A stretch of 64,000 bases of DNA from Holophagales bacterium (GTDB taxonomy: Bacteria > Acidobacteriota > Thermoanaerobaculia > UBA5066), in the NCBI GenBank assembly GCA_016719485.1, contig JADJZB010000021.1, positions 1-64,000 on the forward strand, in the 5' to 3' direction. The notes below the pieces were generated by a model that was given only the letters and a program-made list of their open reading frames with translations, had not been told where the DNA came from and did no database searches. The position numbers and the translations under genes are program-made. This document shows, in pieces, positions 41,080-48,830 of this stretch (within the stretch, counting starts at the first letter, position 1; every line of letters starts with the position of its first letter).

Positions 41080-42230
41080 GGGCGCTCCTCGTCGTACCCC
41101 GTCTGCCCGGGACGGGCCACACGGGGGACCGCGTGCGCGCCGAGCTGCACCTGGAGGCGCTTGCGGCCCTCGGAGCCCGGGTGACGCTCGTCGGCGGGGC
41201 ACCGGCCGGCGCATCGGTTTCGGCCGTCCGCGGGGCCGCCGAGGTGCGGGCGGTTCCGCTGCGGAAGACCTTCCTGCCATTCTTCCTGGCAAAGGCGGCG
41301 CTTCGGGGCTGGCCGCTTCAGACCGCGCTCTGCGACGGTCCGTGGGAGGCGGCGTTCGAAGGAACGGGCGACTTCGACCTCGCCGTCGTTCTCCTGGCCC
41401 GCCTCCATCCGCGCGTGTCGGCCCTCCTGCCCGCCACAGCCATCGTCGTCGACTTCGTCGACGCGCTCTCGGAGGCCGCGCGGCAGATCGCGAAGCGCGA
41501 CCCGGCGCTCTGGCGAAGGCTCTACTGGAATCTGGAGACGCCGCGTCTCGAGCGCGCGGAGCGCGAGGCGGCGCACGGAGCGCGCCTTCTTCTCGCCACG
41601 ACACCGTTCGACGCCGGGGTGCTCCCGGCGGGCACGGTGCCGATCGCCATCGGCGCTCACCTCGGCCCGCCACCGCCGCGCGAACGCGGGCCCGTCGTCG
41701 TCTTCACCGGCCGGATGGGATACCGTCCGAACGCCGTGGCGGCCGAGCTGCTCCTCCGTGAGATCTGGCCCGGGGTGCGCGCCCGCGTGCCGCGGGCCGA
41801 GCTCGTCGTCGGTGGCGCCGATGCACCGCGGGCCCTGCGCCGGCTCGCGTCGGCGACGGAGGGGGTGCGGCTCGAGAGCCCCGTGGCCGACATGAGGGCG
41901 CTCCTCTGCACGGCGCGCGTTGCGGCCGTACCGGTCGACATGGGAACCGGAACACCGATCAAGGTCTACGAGGCGCTCGAGGCCGGCTGTGCCGTCGTGG
42001 CGACACCGGCGGCCGCGTCGCGGGCCGTCCTCGACGGCGTTGCGGCCCCGGTGCGGACGGCGGACGGTGCCGAGGCCTTCACCCGGGAGGTCGTGACGCT
42101 CCTGTCGGACGACGGACTGGCGGCGGCGCTGGGAGAGCGGGGGCGGGCGTTCGTCGTCGCCCACGCCGACCGACGGGTCGTCGGGCTGCGTCTCGCGGGG
42201 CTCCTGCGCGGCGCCGCGGAGCAGCGGTGA
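41076..42230 (+). CDS. Glycosyltransferase family 4
   Basis: The 384-residue cytoplasmic GT-B enzyme begins MRALLVVPRLPGTGHTGDRV, with the Gly-rich loop of GT4 enzymes. The C-terminal nucleotide-sugar fold has VVFTGRMGYRPNAVAAELL, then PVADMRALLCTARVAAVP and the conserved TGTPIKVYEALEAGCAVVAT (Glu of the EX7E-type region). The sugar donor cannot be predicted. It overlaps both neighbours by GTGA, which places it in the same polysaccharide pathway as the sugar-phosphate transferase. Confidence 0.88.
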   Translation: MRALLVVPRLPGTGHTGDRVRAELHLEALAALGARVTLVGGAPAGASVSAVRGAAEVRAVPLRKTFLPFFLAKAALRGWPLQTALCDGPWEAAFEGTGDFDLAVVLLARLHPRVSALLPATAIVVDFVDALSEAARQIAKRDPALWRRLYWNLETPRLERAEREAAHGARLLLATTPFDAGVLPAGTVPIAIGAHLGPPPPRERGPVVVFTGRMGYRPNAVAAELLLREIWPGVRARVPRAELVVGGADAPRALRRLASATEGVRLESPVADMRALLCTARVAAVPVDMGTGTPIKVYEALEAGCAVVATPAAASRAVLDGVAAPVRTADGAEAFTREVVTLLSDDGLAAALGERGRAFVVAHADRRVVGLRLAGLLRGAAEQR

Positions 42231-43567
42231 GACACGGAAGCGCCCGCCGAAGCGCCCTCCTCGCGACGGGAGACGCCCTCTGCGCGATCGCCGCGTTCGT
42301 CGCCGTCGTCTGGCTTCGGCGCATCGTCCCGCTGCCGTGGACCGAGTCGGTCCTGCCGGTCGAGAAGGTGCCTCTCGAACCGTGGCCCTGGCTTGCCGTC
42401 GTCGCCATCGCGGCTCTCCTCGGCCACGTCCTCGCGGGGACCTGGTCCGAGCCTCTCGTCACGCTTCGCGAGCGAGGCGGCCTGCTCGTCGCCGCCGTGC
42501 TGGCGGGGCTCTTCCTCGTCGGAGCGTTCTTCCTGCTCGGCCGTGCGCTCCCGCGAACGGTCGTGCTCCTTTACGTTCCCGCGGCGTGGGGGGTACACGC
42601 CCTGTTCAGGAGCCTCGTGGAACGGGTCCTGCCACCCGGTCTGCGCTCGGTCCTCGTCCTGGGCGAGGGGGAGGACGCGCGCCGCGCGGCCGCGGCGCTC
42701 GAGGCGGGCGAGGCGCCAGGCTACCGGCTGCTGGCGTGGGAGGCCGACGCGGCGGGGGCGATGACGGAAGGGGACGCCCGCGGCCCGATTCGCGGCGCGA
42801 CGGACGTCGTCCTGGCGTCCGGCAGCCCGCGAGAGAGGGAGGCCTTCGCATCGCTCGTCGAGCGAAGCGCCTCCGCCGGGTTCGAGCTCTGGCTTCTCCC
42901 TGGCCTGGCCGACGTCGTCGCCTCGCACGTCGCGACCCGGAGCCTCGGCGACCTCCCTCTGACTCCCGTGGAAGCGCGCGGGGCGTCCGGCGGCGCCGTG
43001 GCCTTCCGGCGCGTGCTCGACCTCGCGATCGGGCTTCCCCTCACCGTTCTCGCCGCCGTGCCGGTCGCTTTCGTCTCGCTCCTGGTCGTGCTGGAGACTC
43101 CGGGACCGGCCTGGATCCGGCAGCGGCGCGTCGGCCGGAGAGGGCGCGAGCTCGAGATCTGGAAGGTCCGGACGATGCGCGAAGACGCCGAGCGGGAGAC
43201 GGGACCGGTCCTGGCGAGACCGGGAGACGAGCGCGTGACGCGCGTCGGCCGCTTCCTTCGGAAGACGCGCGTCGACGAGCTGCCCCAGCTCCTGCACGTC
43301 CTCTCCGGAGCGATGAGCCTCGTGGGCCCGCGCCCGGAGAGGCCGGAGCTCGTCGCGACGTACGAGGCCGCGGAGCCGCTCTACCGGCTCCGACACCTCC
43401 TGAAGCCGGGCCTCACGGGGCTGGCGCAGGTGATGGGCGCCTACGCCACCAAGCCCGACGTGAAGCTGCGGTACGACCTCGGCTACCTTTTCCACTGGAG
43501 CCCCGTCCTCGATCTCTTCGTCCTGGCGAGAACGGTGACGACGGTCCTGCGCGTCAGCGGGATCTGA
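42227..43567 (+). CDS. Polyprenyl glycosylphosphotransferase (initiating sugar transferase)
   Basis: The 446-residue enzyme has four N-terminal membrane helices (to about residue 130) and a Rossmann-like middle (VLVLGEGEDARRAAAALEAG). One helix (about 262-285) precedes the bacterial sugar transferase domain: WIRQRRVGRRGRELEIWKVR, KTRVDELPQLLHVLSG, MSLVGPRPERPE and LKPGLTGLAQVMG. It transfers a sugar phosphate from a nucleotide sugar to undecaprenyl phosphate, the first step of O-antigen or exopolysaccharide synthesis. Its end overlaps the convergent ligase gene by 14 bases. Confidence 0.92.
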   Translation: MRHGSARRSALLATGDALCAIAAFVAVVWLRRIVPLPWTESVLPVEKVPLEPWPWLAVVAIAALLGHVLAGTWSEPLVTLRERGGLLVAAVLAGLFLVGAFFLLGRALPRTVVLLYVPAAWGVHALFRSLVERVLPPGLRSVLVLGEGEDARRAAAALEAGEAPGYRLLAWEADAAGAMTEGDARGPIRGATDVVLASGSPREREAFASLVERSASAGFELWLLPGLADVVASHVATRSLGDLPLTPVEARGASGGAVAFRRVLDLAIGLPLTVLAAVPVAFVSLLVVLETPGPAWIRQRRVGRRGRELEIWKVRTMREDAERETGPVLARPGDERVTRVGRFLRKTRVDELPQLLHVLSGAMSLVGPRPERPELVATYEAAEPLYRLRHLLKPGLTGLAQVMGAYATKPDVKLRYDLGYLFHWSPVLDLFVLARTVTTVLRVSGI

Positions 43568-45380
43568 GGGACCCGGGGAGGGGCGGGGGCGGTCCGCCCG
43601 AGGGAAGCGCGGCCTCGAGTCGTGCCGTCTCGGCGACGACGGCGTCGGGCTCGCCCGCGGGCGGGACGGCGGCCGCGAGCCTCGGAAAGAGCCAGACGGC
43701 CCGGACGAAACAGGCGCGCGCAGTGGCGCGGTCCCCCTTCGCCAGCGCGAGGCGTCCGAGATTCAGGAGCGTCTCGGCGCGCTCCTCGAGCGCGAGGGAA
43801 CGTCCCATGGCGGCAACGGCGCCGTCCAGGTCGGCCAGGGCGGCGCGGGCCGAGCCGAGCGCGAGGTGCGCCGTGGCCAGGCGGGGTCTCAGGGCGACGG
43901 CGCGCCGCGCGTCGGCGAGCGCGGAATCGACGAGAGCCCTCCGTTCGGCGCCGGCCGCGAACGGAGACAGCTTCAGGGCCGATTCGGCCCGCGCGAGCGA
44001 GAGGCCCCCGGCGAGGCGCAGCGTCGCGCCGGCGGCCAGGAGAAGCGCGGCGAAGACGAGGCCCGCCTTCGCGGCCGGCCGCACGGGCGGCGCGAGGCGG
44101 CCGCCGGCGCGCGCCAGCGCGAGGCCTGCCAGGAACGCGAACGGCCCCGAGACGGGAACGATCTGAATCGGGAAGTTGGCGAGAGAGAGGACGAGGATAG
44201 CGACGAGGGCGGGAAGGAGCGATTCGGCCGGGACGCCATTGCCGGAGGGGGCGACGCCCCGTTCCCGTCGCGCGGCGCCGAGGAGACCCGCGAGGAGCGC
44301 GCCCAGGGCCGCCGTCAGCGCCAGCGCGGCGGGGGTGCCCGCCTCAGCGGCGACGGTGAGAGGGTCACAGTGTGCGTTGTCGAAGTGGGAGGAAGACGAG
44401 AGGTGGACGAGTCGCCGCCGGGTACGTTCTTCCGCCTCGAGCCGCGCTCTCACGAAGTCGGCGGAGAAGCCTCCCGGGCCGGTGCCGAGGAGAGGGTGCG
44501 CGCGGATCGTCTCGAGCGCGGCCAGGATGCCGATGTTCCGCTGGGTGGTGAGCTCGGCGACGTTGCCCGAGGCGAGCTTCTCCATCGCTCGCGAGGCGAC
44601 CCCCGTTCCGACGAGGAGGGCGAGGGCCGCTGCACCCGCCAGGAGTCCCGGCAGGAGGCGCCGGCGAAGGTCGAGGGCCACGAGGAGCGCGGCGCCGCTG
44701 GCGAACGCGACGAGTGGGGCGAGCGTTCCGGCGGAGGCGAGGCCGAAGGCGCACGCGGCCAGAGCGGTACCGGACGCGAGGCGCCTCCGGCCCCTCGCGA
44801 GGGAGGAGGCGGCGAGGAGCGCCGGAATCACGAGCGCGGCGCCGACGTCGCCCGGGTTCCCGATCCACGCCGTGGCGTGAAAGCGCGCCTCGGGGGCCTC
44901 TACCGGCAGCCGAAAGAGCCCCGCGAAACGCTGGAGGGTGGCGAGGAGACCGGTCACGGCTCCGCAGGCGACGAGCAGCGAGAGCGCCCGGCGAGCCGTG
45001 GCCTCGCCGAGTCCCGTCGCTCCCCAGGCCAGGAGCGCGAGGGCCGGAATGAGCGGGAGAGCGTCCAGCGGATCCCTGTCGCGGAAGAGTCCGGAAGCCA
45101 GGGAGACGAGAAAGAGAGCGATAAACGCGGCGAGGGCCGTTCCTGCCCATCGCACGGAGCCGTTCCACGCCGCCTCCGGCTCCATCCCGCGGCCCCCGAG
45201 AGCTAGGCCGAGGAGGACGAGGATCGCGCCGGCCGACTGCGCGGCGAGCTTGGCCTCGCGGGTCGCCTCGGCCGAGGCGAGGACGAGGACGAAGAACGGG
45301 AGTGCGATCGCGACGAGTGTCCCGAGAGGCGCGAGAAGCTCCAGCGCCGCGCGGTGGCCCTCGCGTTTGGGACCGGACAT
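43554..45380 (-). CDS. O-antigen ligase/polymerase-like membrane protein with TPR-like tail
   Basis: The 608-residue protein has about twelve membrane helices. The large outer loop carries AALETIRAHPLLGTGPGGFS, with the Arg and Gly-rich motif of the Wzy/WaaL family, and SHFDNAHCDPLTVAAEAG (the family usually shows H-N-x-x-L). From about residue 470 a soluble tail has TPR-like repeats (RRAVALRPRLATAHLALGSA; ETLLNLGRLALAKGDRATAR). It joins or polymerises polyprenyl-linked glycans in the periplasm. ATG 45380 is chosen as the start of the first helix block. It diverges from the NusG-like gene. Confidence 0.85.
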   Translation of the reverse strand: MSGPKREGHRAALELLAPLGTLVAIALPFFVLVLASAEATREAKLAAQSAGAILVLLGLALGGRGMEPEAAWNGSVRWAGTALAAFIALFLVSLASGLFRDRDPLDALPLIPALALLAWGATGLGEATARRALSLLVACGAVTGLLATLQRFAGLFRLPVEAPEARFHATAWIGNPGDVGAALVIPALLAASSLARGRRRLASGTALAACAFGLASAGTLAPLVAFASGAALLVALDLRRRLLPGLLAGAAALALLVGTGVASRAMEKLASGNVAELTTQRNIGILAALETIRAHPLLGTGPGGFSADFVRARLEAEERTRRRLVHLSSSSHFDNAHCDPLTVAAEAGTPAALALTAALGALLAGLLGAARRERGVAPSGNGVPAESLLPALVAILVLSLANFPIQIVPVSGPFAFLAGLALARAGGRLAPPVRPAAKAGLVFAALLLAAGATLRLAGGLSLARAESALKLSPFAAGAERRALVDSALADARRAVALRPRLATAHLALGSARAALADLDGAVAAMGRSLALEERAETLLNLGRLALAKGDRATARACFVRAVWLFPRLAAAVPPAGEPDAVVAETARLEAALPSGGPPPPLPGSLRSR

Positions 45381-45423
45381 CGTGGGGAGGATAGCCTTGT
45401 CGGGCGGGTTGGTAGAGTGGGCC

Positions 45424-45998
45424 GTGCCCATCCTGAAGAGAGAGCCCGACTTCCTTCCCGAGACGCTCTTCGACCTCACCCCGGATCGATTCCCCTGGTG
45501 GGTCGTGCACGTCCGGTCGAGACAGGAGAAGGTGCTGGCGCGCGAGTGCCGGCAGCGCAGGATCCCGTTCTACCTTCCGCTGCGGGAGCACAAGAACCGG
45601 CGGGATCCGCGGCACCGGATCTCGTGGTTGCCTCTCTTCCCGGGCTACGTCTTCGTCCGGGGCGACCTGGAGCACGAGCGGCTCGAGCTCCTGAAGACGA
45701 ACCTCTGCGTCAGGGTCCTCGCGGTCCTCGACCAGGAGGGCCTCGGCCACGACCTGGAGCAGGTGCGGCAGCTGCAGGCGCTGGGCCTCCCGCTTCGGGC
45801 CCACCCGGGGCTGAAGGAAGGTTCGGTCGTGAAGATCGCCGAGGGGCCCTTCGAGGGGATGACGGGGCTCGTGTCGAGCCTCAAGGGCAAGCGTCGGTTC
45901 ATCGTATCGGTCCGCTTCATCCACCGTTCCGTTCGGTGGAGCTGGACCGCGACGAGCTCGTGCCGGGCGAGAAGAGCCCGCCGCCTCGGCAGCGCTGA
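45424..45998 (+). CDS. NusG/RfaH-like transcription elongation factor (frameshift near the end)
   Basis: The N-terminal NGN domain is clear (PWWVVHVRSRQEKVLARECR, FYLPLREHKNRR, LFPGYVFVRGDL). A KOW motif follows (GLKEGSVVKIAEGPFEGMTG). Operon-specific NusG paralogues such as RfaH and UpxY act as antiterminators of long polysaccharide operons, and the neighbours here are such genes. Near 45930 one base appears missing. With it the end reads VELDRDELVPG and stops at 45998; without it the frame runs on through mutY. GTG 45424 is the only start that leaves the NGN domain whole. Its promoter gap with the divergent ligase gene is 43 bases. Confidence 0.85.
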
Positions 45999-47066
45999 GG
46001 GCGAGAAGCTTGTACAGGATTCCGCCCCTGGGCTCCCTCTCGAGCTCCGTTGGGAGGAGGAGGCGCGGACGCCGGGCGCCTGGCTTCTCCGGTGCCTCGC
46101 CGCCCCGGGACGCCTCGGTCACCTCGAAGACGTCGACGCAATAGCGCCGCTCCTGGACGGTGTGCCGGACGGTGCCCAGGAAGACGACTCGCTGCGCGGG
46201 GCGACCGGCGAGGCGTAGCCACCCCGATTCCAGGGCGTGCCCCGCGTCGTCCCCGGCCCCGACCTCGACGAGCGGAACGACGAGGTGGCCGGGGACGAGG
46301 AAGGCGTCCTCGAGGAGTACGAGGCGCCCGCGCCGGCGTGCGACGCCGGCGGCGAGCCGGACGGAGACCGTGGGCTTCCGCGGGCGGCTCGCAGGGAAAT
46401 CCCCGGTGCGTCCCGAGGCACGGGCCCGGCACTCCCGGGCGAGCGGGCAGGTGTCGCAGCGGGGTGAGCGCGGAAGGCAGACGAGCGCTCCGAGCTCCAT
46501 CAGGGCCTGGTTGTGGTTCCCGGGAGACCGCCGGTTCAGGAATGCCGTCGCGGCGGCCTCGACGGCTGCCCGGGACGCTCCCGCGCGGGGATCGCCCGGA
46601 ATCGCGTGGAGCCGGGCGAGGACGCGGGCGACGTTCCCGTCGAGGGCCGGGACTGCGGTGCCGAACGCGATGGAGGCGATGGCGGCGGCGGTGTACGGGC
46701 CGACGCCCGGAAGGGTGCGCAGCTCCTCGGCCGTCCGTGGAATCGAGCCTCCCCTCTCCATCACGAGGCGGGCCGCGCGGTGGAGATTGCGGGCGCGGGC
46801 GTAGTAGCCGAGGCCGCTCCACTCCGCGAGGACGTCCCGTTCCGAGGCGGCCGCGAGCGCGGAGACGGTGGGGAAGCGCGAGAGGAAGCTCGTCCAGCGC
46901 GGGACGCCCGCGGCGACCGTCGTCTGCTGGAGGATCGCCTCGGAAACCCAGATGGACCAGGGGTCCCGCGTCCTTCGAAATGGAAGGTCGCGGCGCTCGC
47001 GCCGGTACCAGGAGAGGAGCGCGGATCGGAGGGCCGCGAGGCGCCGGGAGGGTAAGGGCGGGCTCA
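45917..47066 (-). CDS. mutY: A/G-specific adenine glycosylase
   Basis: MutY removes adenine mispaired with 8-oxoguanine. Visible features are RDPWSIWVSEAILQQTTV (catalytic Glu), the helix-hairpin-helix LPGVGPYTAAAIASIAFG, catalytic Asp in PALDGNVARV, and the [4Fe-4S] ligands in CLPRSPRCDTCPLAREC. A Nudix-like C-terminal domain follows (RLVLLEDAFLVPGHLVVPLV). As written the frame has no stop until far inside the ligase gene. The same single missing base that breaks the NusG-like gene, if restored, ends MutY at 45917. No ATG, GTG or TTG lies near the front. CTG at 47066, overlapping the upstream stop as CTGA, gives the expected length. Confidence 0.85.
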
Positions 47067-47555
47067 GAGCTTCGCGGCGAGAACGGTCTCGCCCGACGCG
47101 GCGCGCCGGAGCGTGACCGACGAGAGGGGACGGCCGGGCGGAAGGGTGAGGAAGGGGACCTCGCCGTCGCCGGAGCCGTCGGTGTCGAACCGGGTGCCGG
47201 GCACGTCGGTGCCGTCGATGCGCTCGAAGACGAGGGTGAAGCCTTCGCGCGGCGGGAGGTACCAGCAGAAGAAGGCCGCCTCCCGTCCGCACGCCGAGAC
47301 GACGACGCGGGCGAGGGGCTGGCCCTTCGAGCGCCGGTGGCCTTTCGGGCCGGTGAGGAGGCGCTCGCGGAGGCGGTCGGCCGGGCGCGAGAGGAGGTTG
47401 AAGGAGGCCTCCCGCTCGTGCGCGAACGCCCTCAGCCGCGAATCGAGCCTCTCCTTGAGGCGTGGAGGCGATGCGATCGGGGGCAGGGCGAGGGCCAGCG
47501 CCGCCACGACGTCGGGGAACGCATCGAGGGGATCCGAGGAGGAGATGGCGTTCAT
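47064..47555 (-). CDS. Anti-sigma-factor-like protein (RskA C-terminal-like domain)
   Basis: The 163-residue protein directly follows the ECF sigma gene. The N-terminal part is helical (FPDVVAALALALPPIASPPRLKERLDSRL shown in part: SPPRLKERLDSRLRAF). The C-terminal half matches the beta-sandwich of RskA-type anti-sigma factors in pattern: FFCWYLPPREGFTLVFER, then GTRFDTDGSGDGEVPF and LPPGRPLSSVTLRRA. No membrane helix is present between the parts, unlike most RskA proteins, so it may be soluble. Sigma-factor control is inferred from position and partial similarity. GTG 47558 is an alternative start. Confidence 0.65.
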   Translation of the reverse strand: MNAISSSDPLDAFPDVVAALALALPPIASPPRLKERLDSRLRAFAHEREASFNLLSRPADRLRERLLTGPKGHRRSKGQPLARVVVSACGREAAFFCWYLPPREGFTLVFERIDGTDVPGTRFDTDGSGDGEVPFLTLPPGRPLSSVTLRRAASGETVLAAKL

Positions 47556-47562
47556 CACTTGC

Positions 47563-48159
47563 TCAGTCGAGGTGCTTGCGGAGCCGGATGAGCCCCTGGC
47601 GGATGCGGGTTTTCACCGTGCCCAGCGGCTGGCCGAGCTTCTCGGCGATCTCGACGTGCGTCATTCCCTTCAGGAACGCGAGCTCGACGGCCTCGCGCTG
47701 GACGTTCGACAGCTTGTCCATCGCCGCCCTCACGGCGTCCCGGTTCTGCCGGAAGGAGACGACCTGGTCGGGGGACGCGGTGTCGTCGAGCGGGTCGAAA
47801 TGGACGTTGGGGTCGTCGATGGAGATCGTCCGGTCCTCCCGCCGGTTGCGGGAGCGGAGCCGGTCGATGGCCCGGGAGCGGGCGAGCGTGAAGATCCAGG
47901 CGGGCGGGGCGCCGCGCGCCGGGTCGTACCGGTCCGCCTGGCGCCAGACCTGCCAGAAGACGTCGAGGGCGACGTCCTCGGCCTCCTCCGAGTTCTGGAG
48001 GATCTTCCAGACGAGCGAGTAGACGGGCGAGGAGTACCGCTTGTAGAGGATGTCGAGTGCGGGCTGCTCACCCTTACGGATTCTCTCGATCAGCTCGAGA
48101 TCCGCGGGAGTCGCAGCCTGGCTCTGCTCGGGGACGACCGGTGGCGAGGAGAGCTCCAT
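47563..48159 (-). CDS. ECF-family RNA polymerase sigma factor
   Basis: The 198-residue sigma-70 family protein has region 2 (LDILYKRYSSPVYSLVWKIL, then AEDVALDVFWQVWRQ and ARGAPPAWIFTLARSRAIDR) and region 4 (LSNVQREAVELAFLKGMTHV, then EKLGQPLGTVKTRIRQGL). It lacks regions 1 and 3, as normal for ECF factors such as SigK. The stop lies seven bases before the anti-sigma-like ATG and mutY follows, so oxidative DNA repair may share this operon; that link is inference. ATG 48159 gives the normal length. Confidence 0.93.
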   Translation of the reverse strand: MELSSPPVVPEQSQAATPADLELIERIRKGEQPALDILYKRYSSPVYSLVWKILQNSEEAEDVALDVFWQVWRQADRYDPARGAPPAWIFTLARSRAIDRLRSRNRREDRTISIDDPNVHFDPLDDTASPDQVVSFRQNRDAVRAAMDKLSNVQREAVELAFLKGMTHVEIAEKLGQPLGTVKTRIRQGLIRLRKHLD

Positions 48160-48170
48160 CTGCACCGAGG

Positions 48171-48830
48171 TTACAGGATTTCGACGAACCGGAATGTCGC
48201 GAAGGCCGACGGAACGTGGAAGTCCGGGGGATTCGCTCGCCCCGTCGCGACGAGCGACTCGTACCGGACGGTCCTGCCGCGCGCGATCCTCGTCAGGTTT
48301 CCGCGGCGCTCGTCTCCCGGGCGGGGGCGCGGGAGGGGGGGGGTGAGAACGGACCAGGGTACGGAGATCCAGCAGCGCCATCTCTCCCACTCCGCCGGAC
48401 GGGCATTCACCGGATCTCCTTCGACCCTCACCTTCATTCCGGGGACCGGGACTCCCCGCATGAGGTGCCACGTCTCGCGGCTCGCGTGGGGGTTCGCGAC
48501 CCGGGCCGCGTAGCGGGTCCCTTCCGGGTTGACGACGACCTCCAGGTAACGTGAGGGCTCGGCGGCGTCGGCCCAGTAGAGCTCGACGCACTCGTCGTCG
48601 AAGACGTTCTGCTGGGGCTGGAGCGCGAGCACCCTGAGGGGAGGTTCCGAGACGACCTCGAAAAGTACGTGAAGGTGACGGACTCCGCCCACCAGCGCAA
48701 CGCGGGTGGAGCGGTCGTCGGGAGGCTCCCCGCAGAGTCCTCCGAGGGGGCGGAAATCCAGGCGGGCCTGGGCGTCGCCGCGCCGGGCCGTTCTCGGCAG
48801 GAGCGGAACGTCGAAAACCGGAGGCGTCAC
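48171..48830 (-). CDS. CBM9-like carbohydrate-binding protein
   Basis: The 219-residue protein is a single beta-sandwich domain of the family-9 carbohydrate-binding-like type. Diagnostic pieces are VFDDECVELYWADAAEP, RYLEVVVNPEGTRYAARVAN, SRETWHL and WERWRCWISVPWSVLTP. No signal peptide is visible. GTG 48830 overlaps the stop of the upstream gene (GTGA), so it is translationally coupled to the phosphatase-superfamily enzyme. Its ligand is unknown. Confidence 0.8.
   Translation of the reverse strand: MTPPVFDVPLLPRTARRGDAQARLDFRPLGGLCGEPPDDRSTRVALVGGVRHLHVLFEVVSEPPLRVLALQPQQNVFDDECVELYWADAAEPSRYLEVVVNPEGTRYAARVANPHASRETWHLMRGVPVPGMKVRVEGDPVNARPAEWERWRCWISVPWSVLTPPLPRPRPGDERRGNLTRIARGRTVRYESLVATGRANPPDFHVPSAFATFRFVEIL

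Noticed and set aside
44365..47292. 975-residue minus-strand frame taken as one protein
   Set aside because: It contains MutY in its first part but continues through antisense of the NusG-like gene and out-of-frame ligase sequence. MutY should end at 45917.
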